This document shows positions 54,290-64,000 of a stretch of 64,000 bases of DNA, in pieces. How positions within the stretch are numbered: the stretch's first letter is position 1; each line of letters opens with the position of its first letter. The stretch comes from Spirometra erinaceieuropaei (Eukaryota > Platyhelminthes > Cestoda > Diphyllobothriidea > Diphyllobothriidae): contig CACRXP010001160.1 in assembly GCA_902702965.1 (NCBI GenBank), forward strand, positions 52,216 to 116,215. Reading direction: 5' to 3'. The translations under genes and the position numbers were made by a program. Under the pieces are notes generated by a model that ran no database searches, was not told where the DNA came from, and worked only from the letters and a program-made list of their open reading frames with translations.

Positions 54290-56170
54290 GTAGTGGTACA
54301 GTGTGTAGTTACACATGGACAAAGGCGGTCTCCTTTAGCATTACAGAACCAGTTCTGACGCACTCAAGAGCTTCAGAACCCTACTGAAGTCTTTTTTCCG
54401 CCTATATGTTTCTTCACTAAGTTTAGGATGTGTTTGCATTCCGAATTCCGATGGTACAATCTTGAGTAAACTCTGCGTTCACCCGAATTCTTTTTAAATG
54501 CTTGTTGGGACATTGTGAGCTAAATTAGATGAACGTGACCAACACACGTTATCTCCATGCATTAGTGTTATTAAAAAGAAACGTACCCATAAGCGTAGAC
54601 TTTTGTCGGTAACCGAAGATGCAATTCTCGAGAGCCACCTAGTTCTCACAAATGCTGATTCCGGACTAAGCCAGTGGAACTTGTTTCTCGACAGATTGTC
54701 GATGGCGTCGTAGAGCTTTACACCAACAGCGACACCACAGACACCTATGAGATAATATACCAAACATGAGTAGAGGATAGACAAGCTGAACCATGGAAAG
54801 TACGCTAGGCAGTCGACTGTGGAATCTTCAGGCTTATTCTAGTCACCACTTGTGCTTACTGGGCGTCGCAGAAGATAATCTTAATCAAAAGTGGAAAGTT
54901 GGATAGACGGCGTCATTGCTTTTGACTTATGAACCGGTTGATGAGTTCAACATAAGAGCAATGCAGAAACAAGCTCAAAAACAGGCTAGGTGGAGAAACT
55001 GTTCAGTCAGCTTTGTCTTACGTCTCAGTGAGCGGCTGAATGAACTCCGGTACCAGTGCAGTAATCGTGTCAATGAGGTAGCCCCTTCAACCTGGAAGAC
55101 TGTAGTCGGCTTGAAGAGGGCGTCTGTGATGCCTCTTTTTTCACTGTTGACCAGATTTCCCCGTCTCGACCGCCTCCGGCGGTATTTCGCTGTTGACTCG
55201 TCGATTATCGACTTTGGAGTAAGTCGAAGGAATAATTTTATTTTACACTGCAAAAAGTCATAAGAGATAGAGCTTTTCCCAACCGAATGACCGATTCATG
55301 CTCGTGTAACCTATTCCCTAATTATCGCGAAATTTCTTCCGATAGATACAGAGACAGCTAGCACACAGAATACGTGTAGATGGCACCCACCTCCCCCCTC
55401 CACACCGGTCCCTTACGTCCATAATGATAGGTACATTCGTACATCAGGACATGGGTAATCGACTTGCCAGCAGGGGCCGACGTCAGATAAGCGAAAGTGC
55501 TGGAGAAAAGTAGTCAGTGGTCATGACGAGACAGAACGCTACATATGGAGCAAAGGAATGCATCGCCTGAAAGGAAGGCGGCCGGGTGTTGATGAGGGTG
55601 CAGTGACTGGTAAGGCCGAACAGTCTGTCTACCCGTGCCACACACGATCTGGCCCCCAATGCGCGTACTGGGCCTTCATGAAGCTGACTCGAACTTCACG
55701 CGCGTGAGAGGGCCATAAAGGTCACATTGAGAAGGAGCCATTGAGCCTGACTCTGGGTTCTGCGGTCATTCCAAGATGATCCCTGGGGATGGAGTTAACC
55801 TGTGGGTTGGGAATCCTCGAAGTCACTACTCTTAGTGCACGGGGATGTATTCAAGCCCGTCAGATTTTGGTAGCAATGAATGCACTGAAGTGTCGTAGGG
55901 ATGAATTCCCAGTACAGGCCTCTTCCGTCGCTCAATGCATCAGTCGGCTGTCCGAGCCTATCTGCCAAATGCTAATCGAATGGGGCGCAGTGGCTGGCAG
56001 GGTTACATTGCAAATATTCTTGCGTCACACACGATCTGGTGATCAGGGCTGCATTAACGGCGCGCTTCCCACTTACATTAGATGCGCATTTGCGGTCATC
56101 CGACGATTTGTCCGATATACCGTCGTTGAAAAAGTGGATCGCGCGATTGTTGCGGTAGAGCGGCCTGGAT
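54290..56170 (+). repeat. Segmental duplication, block 3, copy B
   Basis: Collinear with about 18326-20740 of the first copy. It retains a shred of the STRAP pseudogene (54297-54337), the 158-base exon and the 55425-56140 portion, but lacks 18366-18815 and 19806-20106. The open frames at 54916-55263 and 55789-56232 are not conserved and are not called. Confidence 0.75.
54587..54744 (-). CDS. Conserved 158-base exon, tetraspanin-like (tentative), copy B
   Basis: Paralogue of 19214-19371: acceptor ttatctcatag, donor gtacgt, 2 bases plus 52 codons. Encodes GVCGVAVGVKLYDAIDNL, then KFHWLSPESAFVRTRWL and VTDKSLRLW. By eye the nucleotide difference is large but no stop or indel has arisen in either copy, and the splice sites and phase are kept, which suggests selection for at least part of their history. 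Identity uncertain; the tetraspanin suggestion rests only on the hydrophobic GVCGVAVGV stretch followed by a polar loop. Confidence 0.5.
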
Positions 56171-56888
56171 GTATGAGTGTGAGCACCATAACCGACCACC
56201 CAGGAGTTGCATCGAGCCAATGTGGGGGCTAGATGGGGCTACGACCGGCCTGTGCACCCGCGACACATTAACAATCACACGCTCGTTCCTGAAACAGTTT
56301 GCGCATGTATCTGACTCCAGCGATGAGGATCAGGACTATATCTGCCCTCACTGCGACCGCACCTTCACCCCACACATCGGCCTGGTCGGTCACTTGCGAA
56401 TCCATCGCACAGAGACTGGGGAACCAATACCTGGAGCACCAACTCACACCCACCACACTCGCCTCCACTGCCCACGCTGTTCTCGCACCTTCACGCATCG
56501 CATGGGTCTATTCGGCCACATGCGCATCCACGAGAGCGGAACTGACCACAATTTTGTCACACCAACAACGTCCAACAAGTCCACCATGCCCAGCCCATCC
56601 CTCGCTCCATCGCCCTGCGCGCCCATCACCACCAACACAACCACCGCCTTCTCTACAGCTGACACCGACACGGCCGACTTCACCTGCCCACACAGTCAAC
56701 GGACATTCACCTCACGCATCTGCCTGGTCGGTAACTTGCGCATCCATCGTAAAGAGACTGGAGAACCAGTGCCTGGAGCACCAACCTACGGCCGCCAAGC
56801 TCGACTCAACTGCCCACAATGTCCTCGCACTTTCAGGCACGGCATGGGCCTATTCGGTCACATGTGCATCCACGACGACCTGCGGTAG
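56169..56888 (+). CDS. Four-finger C2H2 protein from RTE copy 5, open (239 aa)
   Basis: A 5'-truncated RTE insertion that preserves only the finger region, fused in frame to ~48 residues of flanking sequence (start 56169; junction near 56312, at DSSDEDQDYICPHC). Fingers: 56343-56405 CPHCDRTFTPHIGLVGHLRI (H follows), intact; 56469-56531 CPRCSRTFTHRMGLFGHMRI (H follows), intact; 56685-56747 CPHSQRTFTSRICLVGNLRI, lost one C and one H; 56811-56873 CPQCPRTFRHGMGLFGHMCI (H follows), intact. The end HDDLR-TAG matches the family terminus. Pairs are separated by TGEPxPGAPT linkers and a T/S/P-rich spacer. Expression is unknown; open frame length alone may be chance survival of a young copy. Confidence 0.6.
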   Translation: MYECEHHNRPPRSCIEPMWGLDGATTGLCTRDTLTITRSFLKQFAHVSDSSDEDQDYICPHCDRTFTPHIGLVGHLRIHRTETGEPIPGAPTHTHHTRLHCPRCSRTFTHRMGLFGHMRIHESGTDHNFVTPTTSNKSTMPSPSLAPSPCAPITTNTTTAFSTADTDTADFTCPHSQRTFTSRICLVGNLRIHRKETGEPVPGAPTYGRQARLNCPQCPRTFRHGMGLFGHMCIHDDLR

Positions 56889-57240
56889 ACTACCGCCGGT
56901 TACACCACACATCCACACACTCCCTACCCTCCTCAACCATCACCACCACACATCAACACTCACCCACCGCATGCACCCAACTGCCACCATCTACGCAAGT
57001 GGGAAGTGTGCATCTCCACTTGGTCCGCATGCGGCTTCGGCTGCAGGGGTGACTTGAGTCTCAGACTATCCCGACACGTCAGGCGTCGTGGATAGGAAGG
57101 TTGCTGATTGAGGCCTGCCCTCGGTCCACGCAGTTCGTCGCGCTGTGTGTGTGTGTGTGTTGTGTGGAGTGGCGGACTGGTGGGCTGGGGAGGGGCTGAA
57201 ACAGCACCTTTCACGGCCCTCTCATGCAAATAAGAGACAC
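56889..57240 (+). mobile_element. 3' UTR of RTE copy 5
   Basis: Matches 33501-33845 of copy 1 closely: ccggttacaccacacatcca versus ccggttacaccacacatccg, acgcaagtgggaagtgtgca, gtggataggaaggttgctga, a (GT)n tract, then acggccctctcatgcaaata and agagacac. Homology ends at 57240, which fixes the element's 3' end. Confidence 0.82.
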
Positions 57241-57242
57241 CT

Positions 57243-57420
57243 GGTAGCAATGAATGCACTGAAGTGTCGTGGAGATGAATTCCCAGTACAGGCCTCGCTC
57301 CTTCTTTCTTCGCTCATACATCAGTCGGCTGTCCGAACCTCTCTGCCAACTGCTAATCGAATGGGGCGCAGTGGCTGGCAGGGTTAAATGGCTGGTATTC
57401 GTGCGTCACACACGACTTAT
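57243..57420 (+). repeat. Third copy of part of block 3
   Basis: Repeats 55862-56030 and about 20390-20560: tagcaatgaatgcactgaag, cagtacaggcctc, catcagtcggctgtccgaac, aatcgaatggggcgcagtgg. It begins directly after the RTE 3' end. Confidence 0.75.
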
Positions 57421-57421
57421 T

Positions 57422-59221
57422 GGCAGATGGATCTGTCGTCACATCCAGAAGTGCTGGCATCTGTTAGCTGAGCAGTACGTTAACGCCTACCAGAATCCGA
57501 TATCGACCCCGTGTTGGTACAGCGCATCTTCCGCGTGGCCTGTTTGGGGGACAATTGATGACACCCTTAGATGTCCTGTTTAACTCTGCCAGCCACTGGC
57601 ATTCAATGACTGACCAGCTAGAACCTTGGACTGGTGCTGGAAAGAACGAAGAGGAAGTAGTCTAAGGGATGAGACGAGTAAAATCGCCTCTTCAGTGCTG
57701 GATAACAAATGTCCCTCTCATCCTGAAGGTGAGAATAATCTTTTGATACTTAGGAGAATCCGGTCCCTCCTCTCCGCCCTGCACATGAAATTCTGTCGCG
57801 TCCGAACTGGCCGCAGTTAGAATGGAAATCAACATTCATCGGAGACAAGATCCCATTAGGTTAGCTTGTCTGAAGTGTTGCGATCGATCGTGAAGACGAT
57901 TTTTGGAGAAACCAGTCTTCAAGTGTTGAGGATAGGACTGAGACGCATTGCCTTTTTTGCTGTAGATGAAAAGAAGGCGATTGTGAATGAGCCACAGACC
58001 TTAGAGATTGTTTCTCAGTACATTCTTCCCAAGCACTTGACTGGCAGGTAACGCAGACGTGCATGAACGTCTCATAGCGGCTAGAGGGAAAGTGCTGAAG
58101 TCGCGAGCGAATTTAGTAAACAAACCGTCTTAGATATCCCGCAAGACATGAGATAAGCAGAAAGCTAGCGGTAGGATAAGTTTGCTTCGATGCAGTTTTT
58201 CTCTGTAAGATATGTTTGTGTAGTCCCACCTGGTGGACCCAATACTGTTGAAGCTGGGGTGAGGGTTAGGAGTTATGGTTAAGTGTTACGGTTAGGGGTT
58301 AGGGTAAGAAGTTAGGATTAGCGGTTAGGGTTAGGGGTTAAGGGTTAGGGCAACTATATCTCAACCACTCAATGTACAACCGCGAATTCACAATAGCTTT
58401 CCTTTTGCATACATCTACTTGATTACGTCGCCACCTCAGACCAAACTCCACTAACACACATTGCCCCACGAGTGCAAACACCAAGCATGAGCCCATCCCA
58501 GATCATTCAACGCAAGCACAGAATAGGTACTTCTCATGGCAGTAGGAAGCGAGTTAATGGCTCCTTCTCCAATGATTTCTCATGCATGCGAGGTCAGAGT
58601 CGTCAACCTCATTTGTATGAAAATCTGGTATGATGAGCGAGGGTCGAGCTCAACCGTCACATCCGGCGATGTCTACCGTGTGCTCCACAGCGAGCTGAGA
58701 GAAGGGACAATGACCAGTGCCTGAATTAGCTTATAGTAGGTATAGATTTTCGCGCAACTACCGCACTCTCCCCCCCCCCTCTCACCTGAGTCCAGTGTCA
58801 AGACAAAGCCAAGAAGACCGCAGGACGGGGGGGAGCACAGGTAGATGGCACGAACGAGCCTGCAACTTGGCGCTCCAGTCCACACCCCCTGGTCCACACA
58901 TAAAATCACCAGGATTTTAACCAAAAGCAAAAATGGGGGCGGCAGAGGTCCCAATGTGCGCAATGTCAGCCGGTAGATGGATCTGCCGTCACATCCAGAA
59001 GTGCTGGCATACGTTAGGTGTGCATTACGTTAACGCCTACCAGAATCCGATATCGACCCCGTGTTGGTACAGCGCATCTACCGCGTGGCCTGTTTGGGGG
59101 ACAATTGATGACACCCTTAGATGTCCTGTTTAACTCTGCCAGCCACTGGCATTCAATCCCCGCATCCAATGACTGACCAGCTAGAACAATGAACTGGTGC
59201 TGGAAAGAACGAAGAGGAAGT
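57422..59221 (+). repeat. Duplicated module M, two partial units in tandem (copy B)
   Basis: 57422-58432 equals 26132-27143 and 58433-59221 equals 25583-26370, joined at 58432/58433 (gattacgtcgcc then acctcagacc). The order right half then left half is what remains of at least two tandem units of ~1.56 kb. The MITE seen at 26922-27243 is cut at the junction, so the tandem junction formed within the MITE. Confidence 0.85.
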
Positions 59222-59390
59222 GTGTCGACTCTCAAGGCACATCTCTCGTTATAAAGAGTCTGGCACGCTTGAATCTAGCACGGTGAGTTAAAAGCCGTGA
59301 CTGGGAAGGCGGTTAATTGAAGGCATAGCTCGATTCCCCTCTCAGAACGGAGAGTCAGGCTGGGATGGCTCCTTCTTAATGTGGCCTCTA
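59222..59390 (+). repeat. Interspersed repeat SR2 fragment
   Basis: gttataaagagtctggcacg, aaaagccgtgactgggaagg and gagagtcaggctgggatggc align with 34035-34190. Confidence 0.5.
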
Positions 59391-59760
59391 CGGCAGTCGC
59401 ACTCGCTGCTGCAAGGTCGTCAAAGTGTCCTTGGGGTGTTGCTTTGGTCCACCTGTCTGCAAACACATGTAAGGAAGTCTCCATAAAATAACAGATTGGG
59501 CAGTCCCTCGTCATCCACCCTCACGATGGTGTCACTCCAGCGCAGTTTTATTTGCCTCAGCAGGACGGTTTTATCCAGCATCACATTGTCAGGCTTCCTT
59601 TCCTGTCACTTCACTTTCGGGATCTCCGGGCACAGCTGGAATGAAAATGAGTGGGTCTTCACGCCTCGCCCTTATTGACAGTCCACGTATTCGATCCGTA
59701 TAAGAACACCGTCAGGACAACAGCACTGTGAATTCTAGTTATGTATTAAGTAGAACGTCA
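59390..59760 (-). pseudogene. RTE-like reverse transcriptase C-terminal fragment, antisense
   Basis: On the minus strand: VVLTVFLYGSNTWTVNKGEA (compare VIPPTLLYAAETWPVCKNQA in copy 4), a stop, THFHSSCARR (NHFHLSCLRR), then LLRQIKLRWSDTIVRVDDEG and LPNLLFYGDF (compare LRWSAHLVYMDDERLPK and LFYGDV in copy 1). Frames change several times. More diverged than the other copies and in the opposite orientation, so it is a separate older insertion or a related subfamily. Confidence 0.72.
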
Positions 59761-59879
59761 CGTCGGTTGCAGACTTCACATAGACATAAGGCGGAACTGA
59801 TGAAGCACTTTCCACATTTAAACTCTTAGTCGTCTTGAATGTCGCATTCCGCTGACGCTGAACTCAACAACCAGTCCAA

Positions 59880-61045
59880 GGGGTGAGACGAGTAAAATGT
59901 CCTCTTCAGTGCCGGATAACAGATGTCCCTATTATCCAGAGGGCGAGAATAATATGTTCAACGATATTTAGGAGAATCCGATCCCTCCTCGCCGCCCTGG
60001 ACATGAAAGTCTGTCGCGTGCGAACTGGCCGCAGTTAGAACGGAAACTGAGATTCACGGAGACAAGATCTCATTGGGGTGGCTAGTCTGAAGTGTGGTGA
60101 TCGTTCATGGAGAAGATTATTGGAGAAAATAGTCTTCAAGTGCTGAGAATAGGACTGAGACGCTTTGCCTTTTTTTGCTGTAGATGAAAAGAAGGCGATT
60201 GTGAATGAGCCACAGGCCATAGTGATTGTTTCTTAGTACATTCTTCCCCACTAATTGACTGGCAAGTAGCGCAGACATGCATGAACGTCTCGTAGCGGCT
60301 AGAGGAAAAGTGCTGAAGTTGCAAGTGAATTTAGGGAACAAACCGTCTGAGACATGCGCGAGACAAGATAGAAGCAGAAAGCCAGTGATGATATAAATTT
60401 GCTTTGAGGAGTTCCCATTTGTTATCTGAGAGGAAATTTTTCTCTTACTAACTCTCACACAACGACTGTTCTTGTGAACGTAGTTTTAAACGGAGCGAAC
60501 CACACCTCGTATTATTTTTACAGGCTAATAGAGTATTTATCTTATCAACTCTGTTGGGTATCCAGCCGAGGTTTCCTTCCCAGCTAGAACGACAGATGAT
60601 AAAAAACAGTAATGTCCTAACAGGACTCGTAAACTTCCATGGCCACCGAAAATTGCCCCTAGTGAGGTTATACTACTGATTGGAGAGGTATCAGGGGATA
60701 TCTATGAAAGAATAGAATGGCCGCATGGGTCTTACTCATTTTCACATCTTCCTTATCCTCATCGTAGGTTGGACAGGTCGGGTGTATGTCGATTGCTTTC
60801 TCAACCAGCAACTTCAGTGCCCCGCGCGAAAGGACATATCCGGCGCCTCCAGAAAAGTAGCCATTTCTTTGGAATCTCTACAATAAAATAATTTTCCTGA
60901 AAAGTATGCTCTCGTGTTTTTTTGGTTTACTCTAGCTCCGCGGAAGAACACTCTGGGTGCAGGTTTAATAGATGGGATTTAGTCACAATGTGATGAAGCA
61001 ATACGACAACAATGTTTGACATAAGTGCCTTTAAAGTGGGTAGTA
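59880..61045 (+). repeat. C1GALT-bearing duplicated block, second full copy
   Basis: Collinear with 26375-27845, minus the MITE (26922-27243). Clearly more diverged from it than the nearly identical 57422-58432 segment is. Contains the galactosyltransferase exon below. Sequence 60350-60480 also matches 11540-11720. Confidence 0.8.
60736..60877 (-). CDS. C1GALT1: C1GALT-type galactosyltransferase internal exon, second copy
   Basis: Same length (142 bases), phase and donor (a|gtaagac) as 27545-27686; acceptor ttattgtag. Encodes RFQRNGYFSGGAGYVLSRGA, then LKLLVEKAIDIHPTCPTYDE and DKEDVKM. The first codons differ (RFQRNGY versus VYQRKGF), and Y before FSGGAGY is the usual family residue, so this copy looks more canonical. 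No other exon of this copy was recognised upstream to 64000 or downstream. Confidence 0.74.
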
Positions 61046-61924
61046 ACAATTTCAGTCACTTTTATTAATATCTTTGATTGCTGGTGATTATACAGTCGAC
61101 AGCTCACTGAGCTCGTGACTCAATGATGCAGCGTTATACTCCTGAACGCTCAAAGAACAAGGAACAGGGGACCCGAATCGAGGGTCACGCAGAAATGATT
61201 GGGTATGGCTATCTGTCCACGGCTAATGAACCACAACTGCCCACTCTAGCCTCCCTTGCCTTTGTCCGTACCCCTTGGCTAATGCACATGTTTCAGTCAT
61301 TGTAGTCTTACTGACTGCTAGCAATCCACGCCCATGCATTAAATGTAGGACCATGATAACTCTCGATTTTTACCAACAGATGCTACCAGTGGCTTTGACG
61401 TGCAGTCCCAAGGTAAAACTGACAGACCATGTTCCGTCTCATGTCCAGGATAGGTCGGTGTGTGTCGCTCCTGTGTGACTATCAGTCCCAAATTTCAGTA
61501 CATGACTTCTGTACCATTGATATACGCAGTAGAAAGAGCGAAAGTTATGAGTAGAGGCCACGTGTTGAGTCTAGTTGAAGAACAACCAAAACGATATACC
61601 AAGTAAACTGTGCCAGGCGATATGCTGTACGTAAGAAACAACAGGAATTTCAATTAACTCCAGCACTAATTAAGAAATTGTTGAGCTCTTTTTTCTCTAC
61701 GGGAGTAAATAGACCTGGTCAGATATTATGAGAGAAGCAACACGCATGCGCTCATATGGTGAGTGGCACCAGGCGTATGGGGACCGCGTCCTTTACAATC
61801 GCGTCTAGGTTTAAATGAAAATATTAACAGACTCTGCTCGGGGGTACATTTATCATTGTCCTCTGGTGGATGCGGCAAAAATCCTGTTACTTATATTAAG
61901 TTAGTAAGTATGTAAGTGAGTGAT
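61046..61924. other. Intergenic or intron; no gene recognised
   Basis: If the exon at 60736-60877 is in a live gene, this is intron sequence on its 5' side. No further GT31 motif was seen. Confidence 0.3.
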
Positions 61925-62300
61925 CCCTGACACCTGGTTCCTTGCCAGCGGATGCGCGTGCGCTTCCGCTAAGCACACAGGTGGTGGGCATGACTTCCTA
62001 GTGATTTAGGTTGATTTGGCCCTTATTGGGGCTGTTGTTGTTGTCGGCGAAAAATCCTGATCATTTTCTGTGTGGACCAGGGGTGTGGTGGCACGCCTAG
62101 GTGCAGTCCGGGCCGTTACAGTTACCTACGCCCTAACCCGCTCCGGTCTTCTTGACTATGTCTTGACGCCGGGCTCATTTGTGGAGGAGAGGGTGCGGTA
62201 GATGCAACGCAAGTCTATCATCACTATGCCTGCCTTGCCTGCTCCGCCTTACTGTGGAACAACGGTGGAATTGTTGTGTGTGTGTGTGTCTAAACCCGCC
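61925..62300 (+). repeat. Interspersed repeat SR1
   Basis: Landmarks gcttccgctaagcacacagg, ttctgtgtggaccaggggtg, ggcacgcctaggtgcagtcc, ccggtcttcttgactatgtc, gggtgcggtagatgcaacgc, then a (GT)n tract. After it, acccactgtccacactgctc then ccgcacattcgcat (62303-62336) is a scrap of an RTE zinc-finger coding region. Confidence 0.65.
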
Positions 62301-62389
62301 TCACCCACTGTCCACACTGCTCCCGCACATTCGCATTTATCGTCGTGAAGCCTAATGCCATAATAATTTGTTTACTTCATTATGTCGGC

Positions 62390-63330
62390 TTTTGAATGAA
62401 CTTCTTTATGGCCATCTACGAAACTACACAATGCGAAAATGACTACTTATTTAGTATTTAAATTTTATACTTGAAGGGCATAATTCGGTTGAAAAAACTT
62501 TTCCAATCCCCGAATAATTTTGAACTCAACCTGCTGTTACATTTGCATTCAGGGTTTCAAAGATAGATGCTGTATATTTTTCGTGTACGGAGAATCATAG
62601 ATTGTTATACAGTATTAAGAGGAGACTTTATGGGTTATTGAAAATTATTAGTGGATTTGAGCCGTGCTGGCAATTTTAAAATCAAAGTTAGTAGGTGCAG
62701 AAACACGATATTTTATGAACGGGCATTTCCCGGGCTTAAAATATCTCATAATCAAAAACCTTTTTCAAAAGCAAATTACACCCTTTCTTCGCGTATCGAG
62801 CTTAAAGAACACTTAATTTTCTACCAAATGAGTAAAAAATGAGCATTTTTTGCGTACGCCTTCTATGAAATATAATTAAATTTCTAGACAACTTATTTAG
62901 TCTTTAAATTTTATAATAGAAAAAAGGGCGTAATTAGGTTTAGAAAACACTCTTCCAATCCCCGAGTAATTTTGAACCCAACCTTCCGTTACACTTGCAT
63001 TCAGGGTTTCGAAACTACAAGCTGTATTGTTTCCGTGTATGGAGAGTCATACATTTTTATAGAGTATTAAGAGGAGTCTTTATGGGGATATGGAAAATTA
63101 GTAGTGGATGTGAGTCGTATTGGCAACTTAACAATCAACGTTAGTAAAAGCAAAGATACGATATTATATGAACGGGAATTTCACGGTCTTAAAAAATCTC
63201 ATAATTATAAACGTTTTTTTCAAAATCGAATTACACTCTTTCCTCGAGTATCATGTTTAAACAAGACGTAATTTTCTACCAAAAGTATGAATATTTTTGT
63301 GCATGTCTTCGATGAAATATAATTAAATGT
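62390..63330 (+). repeat. AT-rich tandem dimer, period about 447 bases
   Basis: About 62400-62875 and 62880-63330 are diverged direct repeats: acttatttagtatttaaatt (62444) versus acttatttagtctttaaatt (62891); cttttccaatccccgaataa versus tcttccaatccccgagtaat; gtattaagaggagactttat versus gtattaagaggagtctttat; ttctatgaaatataattaaa versus ttcgatgaaatataattaaa. No coding capacity. Could be a satellite dimer or repeated ends of an unrecognised element. Confidence 0.8.
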
Positions 63331-64000
63331 ATATGGTCACCGATAATCAGTAGAAAAATTTCATGATGAAAAAATAGTAATATTTTACTGTGTAGCTTGC
63401 CGGCGGCCATAACGAAATTTATTTAAAAGCCGGCATCCTGATGCAACTTAATTTCCATTGGATTATGCTGCACGGCGATTAATATTATACTCCTACTTAA
63501 GTACATCTTTTCGAATCGAAGACGTATTTCACAATTTCGGTCAACATTTCATGAGTTAGCCCATCTACTCTAATTAGAACCTCAGTTGAAAGGGCAATTG
63601 CATACGAACAGAGGCAGGCGGCAGGAGCTCCAAGGCAAAACGAAACGCCATACTCCGTTCCGCAATCGCGCTGAATCCGTGACTGCTATTCGCACATTAC
63701 TCTTAGGATTTCGGAGTCTAGTCTACAGTTTAAAAGCTCCTGACCAAACGGCAATGTATTATGCTCTGGAAGCGACGATAGCAGGTTCGTGACTAAGGCT
63801 TTCCAGGCCTGTAGTTTTGTCTTGATTGGCTGGTAAGTGAACCAGTAGCAGCCATTCCGGTTTTCCTCTTCATTGTTGTTAAGAGTCCTCACTTAAGTTA
63901 AGGCCCGAATTCTAACATTGGAAACACCCACTGCCGATTAAGCTAGAAGGAACGTTGAAAGCTGCAAAAAGTTGTTTAAACAGTAATGGGACCTGCTTAA
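63331..64000. other. Intergenic; no gene recognised
   Basis: Open frames at 63586-63792 and on the opposite strand overlap each other and lack recognisable motifs. Confidence 0.3.

Noticed and set aside
1..64000. CRISPR arrays, bacterial operons, phage or plasmid modules
   Set aside because: No regularly spaced direct repeats of that type and no prokaryotic gene organisation; content is typical of an animal genome.

Overview
The window is animal nuclear DNA, most probably from a flatworm and plausibly a diphyllobothriidean tapeworm. Coding signal is sparse and intron-split, the sequence is about balanced in GC with AT-rich stretches, and non-LTR retrotransposon debris is dense. The tapeworm call is inference: the RTE-like element with C-terminal zinc fingers matches proteins I associate with Schistocephalus/Spirometra/Diphyllobothrium. 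There are no prokaryotic operons and no CRISPR array. One assembly gap (Ns, 27851-28811) interrupts the window.

Layout. (1) 1-910: 3' end of a 5'-truncated, frameshifted CR1-like LINE. (2) 3899-8331, minus strand: a near-intact CR1-like LINE with overlapping ORF1 and ORF2. (3) 8933-9640: nested inverted repeats and two tail-to-tail tRNA-derived SINEs. (4) 10340-25490: an isolated RTE 5'-UTR piece, a MITE, a decayed C1GALT exon, a STRAP (WD40) pseudogene, a conserved unidentified exon and a decayed RTE copy. (5) 25583-27845: a duplicated module ending in an intact C1GALT-type galactosyltransferase exon, followed by the gap. (6) 29390-33845: the best copy of an RTE-type LINE that encodes an endonuclease, a partly deleted reverse transcriptase and a C-terminal C2H2 zinc-finger array. 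(7) 37589-37747, minus strand: an upstream C1GALT exon. (8) 38219-61045: a diverged, collinear second copy of much of 0.9-27.8 kb, carrying its own insertions (a SINE with target-site duplication, a MITE, and RTE copies 3, 4 and 5). (9) 61925-63330: one more interspersed repeat and an AT-rich tandem dimer.

How it fits together. The only host-gene signals are C1GALT-like exons (27.5, 37.6 and 60.7 kb, plus a dead copy at 11.9 kb), a short exon present twice (19.2 and 54.6 kb), and the STRAP pseudogene. Everything else reads as transposon insertion followed by segmental duplication. The most distinctive object is the RTE-like family fused to tandem C2H2 zinc fingers. It is present at least five times, and one fragment still has an open four-finger reading frame. 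All identities and similarities were judged by eye without alignment or database search.
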